Shown one piece after another: positions 36,250-48,762 of a stretch of 64,000 bases of DNA. Source of the DNA: Trema orientale. Its lineage: Eukaryota; Streptophyta; Magnoliopsida; Rosales; Cannabaceae. Under the pieces are notes generated by a model. It was not told where the DNA came from. It was given only the letters and a program-made list of their open reading frames with translations, and ran no database searches. The translations under genes and the position numbers were made by a program. The stretch is from the NCBI GenBank assembly GCA_002914845.1, contig JXTC01000156.1, positions 124,001 to 188,000 on the forward strand, in the 5' to 3' direction. Within the stretch, counting starts at the first letter, position 1, and the number at the start of each line of letters is the position of its first letter.

Positions 36250-36925
36250 TTTATTTAATAAAAAACAACTGAAATAATTACCGGATTCCCTTCCCACAAA
36301 TCACCAGTAAAATCAGCCCTAACTTTAAAAGCAACAACTACGGGTTTCAAGTTTCTCAAGCATCGAATTACATCGTTTTAGTTTTCCGTAATCACGCATC
36401 GTTCCAAAGGATATAACTTTTACTGTTCCATTATATCCTATGCAAAATAAAAAAGAAAGAAAAAGAAAAACTTAGGAAAAGTAGCTTTTTTAAAAAAATA
36501 AATAATAAAAACAAAAGTAATATCGTTAAAATGAAAATACATACTTTGAAATATTCATCTTCAGACAAAATATCATTAATTTTTAAATATACCAAAATTT
36601 GATGCATTCGCCTTCCTGCCACTGCACCGACTAATGATCCATTTACGCTAACTAGATCAAGTAGATAATCCCTTGAGTCTTACGATTCTGCCATATCTTT
36701 TTCTAATTAAAATTTCTATTACATCGCATAAAGCGTAACTCCAATAAGAATCTCAAAATAAAAATATAACAATTATGAAGTATATAATTAAAAATTAGTT
36801 TAGACAATAATTGTAAATGAAGTAATTCCAAATTGCTAATTAACTTACTTAAATCTCCTTGATTTTGGACTGGAGTCATGAAATTCATCTCATTACAGAT
36901 GTCAAAATCATAACCACCCTACAAG
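36250..36925 (-). pseudogene. Papain-like cysteine peptidase pseudogene, copy 2
   Basis: Same order as copy 1 on -: a NEMNFMTPVQNQGDL piece (about 36921-36853), an exon containing MHQILVYLKINDILSEDEYF (about 36749-36556), and a third piece ending near 36285 (FKVRADFTGDLWEGNP). The His/Asn-bearing last exon is absent. The region around the catalytic Cys has changed from CWSC to YWSY, so this copy could not be active. Confidence 0.6.
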
Positions 36926-36947
36926 TAATTGTAATATACATTATTTC

Positions 36948-37766
36948 AGCCCCCCTCAATTTTTTTTTCTTTTTTTAATATATATTCATTAAGTTTGTAA
37001 AAATTTTTAATATAACATTTAAAAAAATTTGAAAATAATAATTAAGTCTTCTAAAAGATTTTAAAAATACATAAAAGCTTATAAGCCACAATTGAAAGTT
37101 TGTTGCATTGGTTAATAAAAAAAATGTCCAAACCCATTTTAGAATTAATATAACTCATTATTTCATTTTAATTGATTTTAAATAAATTCAGTAAAGAAAA
37201 CATATATTTTTCAGACTTGCTTCTTTATGTGGCATGCTTGTGTCCATATTGATATATTTTCAACTTTTGACAAGAAAATATCAGTTCACTTTATTAATAT
37301 TATCTAATGAATTTTTCTGCTATAAAGCTCATGGAACTTGATGATTAGCTTGAAAGATATATAATTGATATGCATTCTATTAAGAAATTTAATAGATTAA
37401 AAATTATTAGTGATCTTGTACAACAAAAGGCTGAGATAGGAAGACACAATATTTAGTCTCTCGTTTATCGACTCGTGACATCCTTATTAATTTTACCAGT
37501 TGCTACCATTAATGTGGAGTTGGTATTCTATTTTATGAATTTTTTGAAGAATCAGCTACGCAATAGAATGTTGATTAATGAATGAATAATAATTTATTTG
37601 TTTATATTAAAAGACACCTTTAATGATATTGATAATGAGCTCATTGTAAAATACTTTCAAAGAATAAAAATACACTAAGTATAATTGAAATACATTATTA
37701 TTTTCAATTATTTTTAAAATTTTAATTACAATCCAACCCCCCGAAGAGAATTTCTGGCTCTGTCCC
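36948..37766 (+). mobile_element. hAT transposase tail, copy A
   Basis: The left boundary is CAGCCCCCCTCAATTTTTT and the right boundary is TCTGGCTCTGTCCCAG, the 'CAGGGGCGGAGCC'-type end of plant hAT elements with ZMYM1/TTF-like transposases. Between them, + strand frames read LERYIIDMHS, then LVYRLVTSLLILPVATINVE, NQLRNRM and IDNELIVKYFQ. This is the C-terminal hAT dimerisation domain. Several stops interrupt it, and the rest of the transposase is missing. Confidence 0.65.
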
Positions 37767-37961
37767 AGTTTCAAAGTGCAATCAAAAAATATTTTTTAAT
37801 GGTGTTTAACAGATGAAAATAAAACTTACATTTACGTTAGCCGTTGTAGAATATAGATAATTGGAGAGAAACAAAGATTTGTTGTGAGAAAGCTCAAAGA
37901 TATTAGAGAGAGACAAAGATTTGTTGTGAGAGAACATACATATAGAGAGAGATGATCAATA

Positions 37962-38084
37962 TGTAACACCACTGGGTCTCACCCAAAAGTGCTAGCTTGA
38001 AGGTACTTTTTAGGCTCATAGACCATCACTTAAATACCCATGATCTTCTCAGAACATACCCAATGTGGGACTTGGGGCGTAACA
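37962..38084 (+). mobile_element. Solo LTR / TRIM-like insertion
   Basis: A 123-bp segment starting TGTAACACC and ending GGCGTAACA, flanked by CAATA (37957-37961) and AAATA (38085-38089). The duplicated block at 40320-40330 lacks it and shows the empty site. It is therefore a short LTR-type insertion younger than the local duplication. Confidence 0.75.
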
Positions 38085-38787
38085 AAATATGTCTCCTTTT
38101 ATTTATTTTTTTCCCACCTACTTTCAAACTAAGCATGTTCACCTAGCTACTTATTTTCAACTAGCTCATTGTTCACCTACTTTCTTTTTTCCATTTTTTT
38201 TCTTTTTTGCTCTGGAAACTATTCACCTACAATTCAATATTATTGTCCATGATGGCACGTGTTGTAAATAAAATGTTTTCTATTATATTCGATTATAACC
38301 ACACAAGGACAAAAATGTACAACCAATAACTAAGTGCGTCATTGAGTCAGGTGTATGATTATAAGTAATTATTACAAAATGCCAAAATTTGCTCACATTA
38401 TTTGATATAAAAAAGGATATTGTCATTATGACGACAACGTATATCTAAATTGTGATTCTTAAAGATTTTAATTGAAAATATAGATAATTAATAAATTTAT
38501 AAAATCTAGAATAAATTCAGTACTTGAATAGCAGGCTCAAGACATAATAACTTTCATTCTGTTGAATTAAGTTCTAACTTTAGCCAAATTAAAGAGTCCA
38601 TACGAGTTTCGTTTGCTTTGTGAATAATTTATATGATCACTATTCTTTCCAAAAAAAAAAAAAATTACACGATCACTAACTTTACGGCACTGTGTATCTT
38701 TCTTCTAGATGTAAGTATTATATCATTTTTTATTTTTTAACGTTTCCACTTAAAAGCTTTTTTCCAGTATTATCCTTTTTGCACTAT
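38085..38787. other. Duplicated non-coding block
   Basis: 38094-38525 is nearly repeated at 40328-40740, and 38526-38787 repeats 34287-34560. No gene is recognised. Confidence 0.6.
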
Positions 38788-38892
38788 GCAAAATAAAAAA
38801 GAAAGAAAAAGAAAATCTTAGGAATAGTAGCTTCATTAAAAAAATAAATAATAAAAACAAAAGTAATGTCGTTAAAATGGAAATACATACTT

Positions 38893-39265
38893 TGAAATAG
38901 TCATCTTCCAACAAAATACCATTAGTTTTTAAATATGCCAAAATTTGATGCATTTGCCTTCCTGCCACTGCACTGGCTAATGATCCATCTATGCCAACTA
39001 GATCAAGTAGATAATCCCTTGAGAGTCTTACACTTCTGCCATACCTTTTCCTAATTAAAATTTCTATTGCATCGCATAAAGTGTAACTCCAACAAGAATC
39101 TGAAAATAAAAATATAACAATTATAAAGTATATAATTAAAAATTAGTTTAGACAATAATTGTAAATGAAATAAGGCCAAATTGCTAATTAACTTACTTAA
39201 ATCTCCTTGATTTGGACTGAAGTCATGAAATTCATCCCATTACAGATGTCAAAATCATAACCACA
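38893..39265 (-). pseudogene. Papain-like cysteine peptidase pseudogene, copy 3
   Basis: Two exon-like pieces on -. About 39265-39195 gives NGMNFMTSVQ. About 39097-38893 has the catalytic-Cys region SCWSYTLCDAIEIL, then YLLDLVGIDGS and LAYLKTNGILLEDDYFKV. The sequence diverges from copies 1 and 2 near 38787, so the two later exons are missing. It is a truncated relic. Confidence 0.6.
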
Positions 39266-39294
39266 GTACAAATAATTGTAATGTACACTAGTAT

Positions 39295-40130
39295 GGGGGG
39301 CTGAAGTCAGCCCCCCCTGAATTTTCTTTCTTTTTTTCATATATTTATTAAGTTTGTAAAAATTTTTAATATAATATTTAAAAGAGTTTAAAAAAAATAA
39401 TTAAGTCTCCTAAAAGATTTTAAAAATATATAAAACCTTTTAAGCCACAATTGAATTTTTGTTGCATTAGTTAATAAAAAAAATGTCCAAACCCATTTTA
39501 GAATTTATATAACTCATTATTTTATTTTAATTGATTTTAAATAAATTCAGTAAAGAAAACATATATTTTTCAGACTTGCTTCTTTGTATAGCATGCTTGT
39601 GCCCATGTTGATATATTTTCAACTTTTGACAAGAAAATGTTAATTCACTTTATTAAATATTATCCAATGAATTTTTCTATTATAAAGCTCATGGAACTTG
39701 ATGATTAGCTTGAAAGATATAAAATTGATATGCATTCTATTGAGAAATTTAATAGATTGAAAAGTATTAGTGATCTTGTACAACAAAAGGCTGAGATAAG
39801 AAGACACTATGTTTAGTCTCTCGTTTATCGACTCGTGACATCCGTATTAATTTTACCAGTTGCTATTGTTTATGTGGAGATGATATTCTATTTTATGAAT
39901 TTTTTGAAGAATTAGCTACGCGATAGAATATTGATTAATGAATGAATGATAATTTGCTTGTTTACATTAAAAGACATCTGTAATGATACTGATAATGAGC
40001 TCATTGTAAAATGCTTTCAAGGAATAAAAATACATCAAGTATAATTGAAATACATTATTATTTTTAATTATTTTTTAAATTTTAATTACAATCCAAGCCC
40101 CTTTGAAGAGAATTCTTGGCTCCATCCCTG
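39295..40130 (+). mobile_element. hAT transposase tail, copy B
   Basis: Duplicate of copy A. The left end is a GGGGGGCTGAAGTCAGCCCC palindrome and the right end is CTTGGCTCCATCCCTG. The + strand keeps LVYRLVTSVLILPVAIVYVE, QLRDRI and DNELIVKCFQ of the hAT dimerisation domain, broken by stops. It appears to have been copied together with the flanking papain-like relic. Confidence 0.65.
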
Positions 40131-40740
40131 TTTCAATGTGCAATCAAAAAATATTTTTTAATAGTGTTTATCAAAGAAAAATAAAACTTACATTTACGTT
40201 AGCCATTGTAGAATTTAGATAATTAGAGAGAGACAAAGATTTGTTGTGAGAAAGCTCGAAGATATTGGAGAGAAACAAAGATTTGTTGTGAGAGAACATA
40301 CATATAGAGAGAGATGATCAATATGTCACCTTTTATTTTTTTTTCCCACCTACTTTCAAACTAAGCATGTTCACCTAGCTACTTATTTTCAACTAGCTCA
40401 TTGTTCACCTACTTTCCTTTTTCCTTTTTTTTTCTTTTTTGCTCTGGAAACTGTTCACCTACGGTTCAATATCATTGTCCCTGATGGCATGTGTTTTAAA
40501 TAAAACGTTTTCTATTACATTCGAATGTAACCACACAAGGACAAAAATGTACAACTAATAACCAAGTGCCTCATTGAGTCAGGTGTATGATTATAAGTAA
40601 TTATTACAAAATGCCAAAACCTGCTCACATTGTTTGATATAAAGAAGGATATTGTTATCTAAATTGTGATTTTTAATAATTTTAATTAAAAATATAAATA
40701 ATTAATAAAGTTATAAAATCTAGAATAAACTAAGTACTTG

Positions 40741-42184
40741 AATTTTTAAATTTTAGTCCTCAAAATATTACCATTTTGATGCCAAAGGAAATCTCCCATT
40801 AACTTCTTTTATCCAAGGAAAACATCTACCAAAGTTAAGAAAAATCTAGTTAACTGGGATACAAACTTAGCTTGACAAAATGTTAATTTTTTTTTAAGAT
40901 GAATTTCGTAAATTTCTGAATTCGTATGTTCAAAATAGTTTTACAAGAAATTAACCATATTCCAAGTACTCAAAGTTTCGAAAGTATACTTCCAAGGATT
41001 TTTAGTGTCCTATTTATATACCACGTCTTTAAATAGCAGTAAGACACCCTCATACATCCACTCATTAACACATTAAACTTGGCTAAATCATTAGGCATGG
41101 GAAAGGAACAAAACTACGATTAGACATCAACTAGGAGATAAAATTAGGATTGCGAGTGCAAGTCAAGCAATTAGCCACCAAGCCAACGATCTTAAGTAGT
41201 TAAGCACCTGAAAGGAAGGGAAAAAAAAAGTGGGGTGAGCTCAAGAGCTCAGTAGGAGACTCAATTTACCATTTTGAATATCATTTTCTTTATTAAATCC
41301 ATGTATGTTTAGTTATGCTGAAGAACAATCATCAAGCCTATGATTAAATCAAATCCAAAAAGTTTATATGTGAAAGCATAATAAGTAAAGCAAAGAAACC
41401 TGTATGCAGCCTAAACCAGCTCAATCACTATGAGCTCATATAACCTCATCACGAAATCAAAGCAACTCGTACTATGTGTACTAAGTACTTTCTTCCTAAT
41501 TACTAATCCAAGGATACCAGAAGGACACCAAGTGTCTTGCCTACCAGTTCGGAGTAGTCAGAAAAGAGACAGTGTCTTCTGCCTGATTACTAATCCCAAA
41601 ATACCGGAGCGATACCCAAGTGTCTCACTTGCTAGACTAGAGGGGCACCGAATAGCTACACCTATCGGGTGGGAGTAACCAGAAAAAGAAAAAAAAAACC
41701 TGCTCATAATAATTACCAGCTCAAATGCCCTTTAGTCATGAATTTTTCACTTTTAATCACAATTTTTGTTGTCACTAAAAGTAAGGTTTTTGGTAATGAA
41801 AATATGTTATACTTTAAATTTTGTTGAGGGGTCTTTTCAAAAGAAATGAGGAGAAAAAAAATATAAAGTGGCAACACCCAATGACGAATTCAGGTAGAGA
41901 TGCTCATTGGTTGGAATCCAACCTATTTTGGTCATATTCCATCTAATTTAATTATAGATTGATTTTGAGAAAGAGGGATTATAACACCTCAGGTGACATA
42001 TAAGTATCCCAATTATTTTTAAAAAGACAAGAAAGAACACCTCAATGAAAACTCCTAATAAAATTTGACAAAAGCACCACCTTCCCTTCATTCTTCTATA
42101 TGTCCTCATTTTCTCTTTCTTTTTTCTTTTTCTTATAATTTTTGATATTTCTGGGTTGAATATCTTTGAATATATAGACATAGA

Positions 42185-42219
<35 letters not shown>

Positions 42220-43309
42220 ATTAGTAGTAGTAGTAGTAATAGTAATAGTATTTTCGTTTTCATAACAATTTTGAAGAAAGTTCCAAAAATTAGACGAAAT
42301 CACAGTAAACATGTAACTTAGAGAAAACAAAGATAATAAAACCTTACAACAATGTTATGATAATAAAACCTTAACAATGTTATCTTTCAACGGTACAAAT
42401 CACAAAATGTATTTATCTTTTCAATTATCTATTTTGAAGCCTCAAAATCATTGTAGAATAATAATGGCTACTGATATAATAAATTTGATTTCAAACAAAT
42501 TGCGAAATAATGAAAATGCTGATAAAATGAACTTGTCTTTGTTTATTATTTATATTTTTCATGTCTTTTTAAATGATAATCCTTCTCTCTTTGAATTAAA
42601 TATTTCCTTATTTTCTTTGATTTCTCTTTCTTCAATAATCATTTTTAGCTACTCCAAAACGAGAAGAAGAAACATATATACAAAGCCAAATAAAAATGGA
42701 GATCATGAATAGAGAAACACAGAAATGAAAGTAACGAATAAAGAACAACTACAAAAGGAATAGAAAGAGAATTGCGAGGGTTACAAGTGTCGTAGATATT
42801 AGAAGAGTGAGAAAGAATGAAAGGAGAATGGGTGCTTTTATAATTTAAATTGGGAGTTCTTATTATATTGTCCTTTGTAGTCATTTTGTGAATAAGTGTG
42901 AATAAGTGGAGTGCTAATAGATAACCTTGGGGTGCGAATATAGCCTTTTTTTGAGAAATTATTATCAATCCAATCTAATCTACTTATAAAAACTAATTAA
43001 AATCATCAATCGGTAATTTGATTGGATCGGTTTTTTTAATCAATTTTGTGTGTTTTTTTTTTTTTTTTTTTACTTTTTCCAATGTATTTTAAACTTAAAA
43101 GTAGAAAATAAAAACTTATATTACCTAATAAAATTCTTAGTTTTTTTAATTGATTAATCCTATTTAAAGGTTTTGAAAAATGGAAATCAATTGAAATATG
43201 TACAGAGTTTAAGCTGATTAATGTATAAAGAGTTTTTTCAAGACAAATTTTCTTTCAATATAGTTCCTTTACATATAGTCTTTTTTTTTGGTTCATTTTG
43301 TTAAATTAA
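40741..43309. other. Intergenic DNA without recognised genes
   Basis: AT-rich, no supportable coding region. Around 41410-41700 there is a somewhat GC-richer stretch with repeated ACTAATCC..GATACC..AAGTGTCT words that looks like the edge of a dispersed repeat, but I cannot name the family. A trinucleotide microsatellite is at 42185-42251. Confidence 0.5.
42185..42251. repeat. ATT/AGT trinucleotide microsatellite
   Basis: (ATT)n passing into (AGT)n and (AAT AGT)n, 67 bp in all. Confidence 0.9.
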
Positions 43310-44543
43310 AGATTTATATCACTTGTGGTCCCCAATTTTTCTTACAAGTATTAATCAAGTCTCTAACCCATTTTTTTTTATAGTTTTTAGAACCTCAACT
43401 TTTTACATTCGTATCATTTTAGTCTCTTTTTATCTTTTCCATCTAATTCAGTTGTTATCTTACAGTTTTAGTATTAACTGGGTCCTCAACCTTTACACAG
43501 TGTATCACTTAGGTCCTTATTCTTTATTTTATAGCTTTTAATTTCTCAAACTTTATTTTTTATAATACTTAGGTCTTTTTGAGTTAAAATCTAACTCTAA
43601 TCAAATTGAACTAAATAAATTAATAAAAACTACTAAATTCAAAAGTAACAACCAAAATTACTCAGTTAAATCTCTATTGAAATACATACTAAAAATACAC
43701 TTATCAAAACCTATATTTTTTTGTATTAATTAATGTCTATTTCTCAGTTGAGAGACTTTTAGACTATTTTTAAATGATTGTAAGTTCATAAAATTGCAGA
43801 AAATGAATTTTACGACCATTGACAAGAAATCATCATTAAATAGTATATTTTTTTTTCTCTTGTTATATTCATGTATATACTCACTCGATATTTATTCATA
43901 AATACTAATTTTTGTGTTATTAACTATTATTGTCATCAAAATCTATGATTTTTTATAAATTAATGCCAATTTCTTATGTAGGAAGTTCTTAAACTTCTTT
44001 TATTAATTATGAGTTTTAACTATTAAAAAAAAAAAAGATTGAAGAGTTTATGGAATTAGAGAAAATGAACTTTACTACCATTAAGATATAACAATTAAAT
44101 CGTATAATATTATTGGTAATAAGAATTAACTAAAAATAATATTAATGTTCAGATTATCCTTTTCGAAAAACACCTTATTGGTAATAAACATTCTATTGGT
44201 AGTATTCAGTTGGTAGTTTTCATTAATTTATCTAATACAATTTGATTAAAAGTTAGATTTTAACTCAAAATGAACTCAAAATGGCCTAAGTATTACAAAA
44301 ATAGAAGTTTAAGGAATCAAAAACTACAAAATTAAGAATAGTGACCTAAGTGATATATTATATGAAGGCTGAAGACCTAAATGATACTAAAATTATTAGA
44401 TAATAGCTAAATTGGACAGAAAAGTTGAAATTTTGACTAAAGTGATAAGAATATGCAGGGTTGAGGATCTAAGAAAAAACAAAAAGATTGGGGGACATAA
44501 CTAATACTTGGGAGAAAGGTTGGGACTTGATTAATATAAACCC
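43310..44543. mobile_element. Mutator-like element with ~320-bp inverted repeats
   Basis: The left arm (about 43310-43630) and right arm (about 44215-44543) are inverted copies. The left starts AGATTTATATCAC; the right, reversed, starts GGGTTTATATTAATC. Both carry TTTAGT, CTTAGGTC and GAGTTAAAATCTAACT words. The flanks TTAAATTAA (43301-43309) and TTAAATTAG (44544-44552) agree at 8 of 9 positions. The ~580-bp centre is AT-rich with no transposase, so it is non-autonomous. Confidence 0.8.
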
Positions 44544-44552
44544 TTAAATTAG

Positions 44553-45550
44553 CTATGAAGAAAAATAAAATTAATATTAATTAATATTTTTTAATTGTTA
44601 CTCCTATTTAAAGTATAAAAAAATAGGAAACTAATTAAAATATGTATAAGGTGATTCAAGCATAAAGTTTTATTTTATTTTTTTTTAAAAAGATTTTCTT
44701 TTAATGTAGTTATATTATATGATAGTTTTTTTTTTAAGAAAACAATGTATTCATAATATGAAAATTATGCCTACCTTAAAATCTTTTGTAAAGCAGAAAT
44801 TTTTTTTGATGAAATATAGAATTTACAATAACACATATAGTTTACATATATTTTTAAATTAAAGATAATTAAAAAAATAAACTTTGAAATTAAAATTCAA
44901 AAAAGAAAGAAATTAAAAAATGAATCAGAAATTAATATATTGAATAAGATCCCTTGTTAAGCATGTTCACTTCGACTTCTTCCATATTTTGCTTCCATCT
45001 GGTACATTTTCTAGCGCAACACTTTCAGACTCTGGACTTTGATGACTATTCTGTTCCTCGAATCGTTCTGCTGACCTTGAAACTTATCAGCTGTTATAAT
45101 CTAAAAAACGAAGATAAAAACAAAAGTTATTGCAGAGATGTGAGTCCAATTTACGCTTCAATAAAGATTAAAGGAATATTTGATAAGGAAGATTAAAAAC
45201 ACTACTGGGTCACGAGGCAATAAAACTGTCAAAGAATCCTGCTACAGTAGAGGATCAGAAAGTCTAGACTAATATTTTGTTAGAATTTAGCAATGGCCAC
45301 AGTCAATTAAGTTGAACATCTAATTCCTGATCTCTTAACACTCTGATATATCATCAGTTGTGCCGTAAAAGAGGTAACATAATAACATATCTTGCATTAT
45401 GGGTGTATGACACGAAAGAGTTTAAGGATATTCCATTTTCTATTCTAGTTAGGGATTGGTCCCTATGGCTGTAACCCTTTGATGATATCTCATCATCTTT
45501 TCCCTGTATCTTTACTCTTTTTCTAATAAAATCCCAGTTTCTTATCAAAA
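44553..45550. other. Intergenic DNA without recognised genes
   Basis: 44575-44720 is a diverged repeat of 43130-43270, on the other side of the Mutator-like element. The rest is AT-rich and has no supportable gene. Confidence 0.45.
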
Positions 45551-45557
45551 AAGAATA

Positions 45558-48500
45558 ACAGACCTTGCTAGGAGGACCAATGAAGTCATATGGAACACAT
45601 CGTTTATTAATAACATCACGAATCAAGAGCTTCTTCCCATTTTACGTTTGCATTGGATATCTTATTTGCAGGATACCTTTGTAACCACGCGTATATATAG
45701 ACACTGACAATGTATTCGGCTTCTTCCTCGATTTGGTAGAACCAAGCAAAGGGGCATTCTTGCCCTTCCCATGATAATCTGGCACATCTACCAATTGATA
45801 TTCATACAAGAATCCAGCATTTGCTCTATAAAATATTAGAGAGGAAGGTCTCCCAAATCTCTGTGCCTCCAGTTATATAGTTTCGCAATACTGGGTGACC
45901 TCAATCCTGGGCATTAAGTTCAACATAAGGAATGCCAAGATGAACAAATCTTGTAAAGAATACATGTGACTGTATGTCTGGAAAGCCATATTCTTAACAA
46001 TGGGAGGTAATTGATGATGGTCACCAATCACAATGCAACGTTTAAGCCCTGCATAACCATCTTCCTGCCTCTGGAGCAACACTGGAATGAAAGTTTCATT
46101 CTCCAAAATCTGGTTACTTTTCTCCATCAGCAACTTTTCATACTAGAAACCTAACCGCAGAAAGTCCTTCCTCTTTAAATTTGCATAAGATGCAAGTTAT
46201 GGCCACTATCTTTGCCTGCTTTGTCATTGGTAATTTGCTCAATCACCTGTCAACTTGAGTAATTATTAGGCCAGCACACTTCAAGTTCTTGGAACATGGT
46301 CTTGAGATGACTAAAGCGCCCTTGAGCAGCCCACATATCTTTCTCAAATGGCACCTGTGAAGACTGGATGAGGAGTGTTGGAGAAGAACCCATTGAATGG
46401 AAACCAGTCCTTAACAAATGATGGTTTAGTTTCATTCTCAGCACAAGAAACAATAAATTGCTCCCAGTGGGGTACACGAGCAGCTTCACGAGTATAACCA
46501 ACATCCTCACGCAATTTGAGAGACCTTGCCAGCCTCTCCACTTCACTGAGTAATTTTAGTCGTCGTACAAGCATTGCAATCACACGGCCTTGCATGCTGA
46601 AGTCAAGATCAGTCGGAAGCTCTTGTTCACCTTGACCAAGTCGAAGAAGATGTGCAAGCACGGAGGCAACATCCCTCTGAAATATGAAAGGATACATTAA
46701 AAACTACAAAATATATATATAAGCTCATATATAGTGAATAAGGGCTATGTTCCTTTACATAACTGATCATTCCATACTTGTATTATCAAGCTCCATTATA
46801 GTTAAACTTTAGGGCACATACCTGCATTATTTCTCAAAAAAAGTCCATAAGGGCCTGGTTTGAATCAGTAATTATCAATGTTCTCTGGGTAGGACAATTA
46901 TGATGTAAGACATTCAAGATTTGAACACGGTATCAGCCTTTCCCGTACCAGTGTGGACCCACAATAATTGTTAGTCCTGGCTGGGATACCTGAGATGATT
47001 GCTCCAATCTGTGTGACAAGATAGATTATAGGAACTCAGTACAAAACAAACAAGCTTCCTTAAAGAGCTGGATCTGGTTGTCTAATCTGGAGAAATGTTT
47101 TCTTTTCCTCTCTGGTTGATTTGTACTCTCTTCTCTTTGAATAAAATTTTTCTTGAGTCTAACAGACAAAGTTAAACACTAAAAGCATCTTTTAATTTAC
47201 TCTTTAATTGGCTGTCCATAGAGTACAGAAAGACGATAACAAAAAAAAGTCTCATGGAATGTCCATTTTAGTTGATAGTTAAAACGGATGAACCATAAAG
47301 CTCATATATCACTAGATCGTCAACCAAAATATAACCTAGATTTTTATTCAAAAGAATATATATAAAACTTCTAATCAAAGATTCCAGGTTTGAGAAACCC
47401 TTGGGACAGTGAGAACAAAAAGAAAAAGATCATTACTCAAACCAAACAATTTACCAAAGAAGATATGAAAAGAAGTTTTAAAGTTGGCACCAAGAAATAA
47501 GTGGAAACAAAAGAGAAAAGGATGAAGATTTTTTCACTTGATCCTGACTAGAAAGATTAATGCAGAACAAGAAAAATGCCTTATTGTCAAGAGATTAATA
47601 ACATCTTGAGAAAGAGAAGTTTTATAGCACCTGTATGGGAGAAAATCTGAGTTCAGTCTTGGCTGATCTTGGGGATAAGGACCCGGGTCAGGAGGGGGTG
47701 TATGCCTCCGCAAACAGTTTCTATTTTTCACTATCAGCATTTACCACAGTGATATCATTCATTGCAACAGAAGTCTACTGCTTATTACCAAGAAGGGCAA
47801 GAGTTCCGCTTTCCAGCTTCTTGGGAAGACTAATCCTGAAAGGAGGTCTCTGATCCGAATTTTCTGTACCATCTGAATTTGTAAAACAAACCTGAAGTCG
47901 GGACATTAAAAAGAGAATGCCCTTTGGTTACATTAACCTAGAAACTTAAGGCTTTATTCTTCTACTGAAGAAAAAAAAGGAAAGAATTTCAGCTAACCTG
48001 ATAATCTGGAAAACTTTCCTTCAAATGATATGCATCAAGAAAAGTATCTTTTGAAATCCACTGTTTCCAAGAGATTCAGCATATTAGTCCAATGGGCTGC
48101 AGAAGGATTCACTTAACCCAGAAAAATGTTGTGCAACTAGACCAGTCATCAATATATTATATATTAAAAGTCCAATAAACATCTTCACCTTTCTTGGCAA
48201 TATTGCTCACATCCATGTGGTATTGAGCTATACCTAACGCAGCAGTCATGGTTCTTAGTTCCCCTTTGGAGGCTTCCACTCATCCATTTTGATTCTTCCA
48301 GTAAAATCATTCATTAAAGTTCCCCCCTCATCAGGGCTCTTAATAATTTCACATCCCTATACAAATTGAAGACCAAGTCTCTAGGGGACACTAGTCCTGG
48401 CCGCTTCTTCTGCAGTTAAATGCTCAAACGAAAGGCGGGTAGAAAGTAAAACAAAACATCATGCTATTTAAGAGCATTCCATGCCATGCTGATCTTATAT

Positions 48501-48675
48501 GTGCTTTATAACTAGTTCTGCTGTTGCAGGGGACAGCTTGACTTTTCCACTGTTTGGCGACTTCACCTCAGTGATCTTAAATTCTTTTGAGTGGAACAGC
48601 CATCCTCGACATCCATGGAAAGCAGTTTCTCCCTCGTTATTGATATAGACCAGAAGATCTGAGACAGCTTACCAC
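45558..48675 (-). pseudogene. Decayed copy of the spliceosomal RNA helicase AQUARIUS (intron-binding protein)
   Basis: The C-terminal half of plant AQR can be followed along -, exon by exon, with introns still present. Pieces in order: VYINNEGETAFHG (about 48650); EEAART, RLGLQF and MNDFTGRIKMDEWKPPKG (about 48420-48270); AQYHMDVSNIAKK (about 48200); KDTFLDAYHLKESFPDYQ (48062-47999); VCFTNSDGTENSDQRPPFRI (47892 down); PDPGPYPQDQP (about 47690); QPGLTIIVG and QILNVLHHNCPTQRTLIIT (about 46990-46830, Walker A region); LPTDLDFSMQGRVIAMLVRR (46697-46340); [19 protein letters not shown] and [17 protein letters not shown] (46133-45960, helicase motif III region); LIRDVINKRCVPYDFIGPPS (about 45630-45558). 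Many stops and frameshifts interrupt it. The Walker A Gly-Lys-Thr is altered, and an Asn replaces Ala in the EES(A)QILE motif. The N-terminal half and the far C-terminus are missing. Confidence 0.85.
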
Positions 48676-48762
48676 AGAAGTATGAGAGAGAGAACAACAA
48701 ACTTTACGAATGGAAAATCCCCATTTTCTAAAGTGTCCAACCACTTAAGCTACTACGAGATA

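Noticed and set aside
41430-41678. 82-codon open frame with NPRIPE and NPKIPE repeats
   Set aside because: It reflects a short DNA duplication of non-coding character; no homologue recognised and no gene context.
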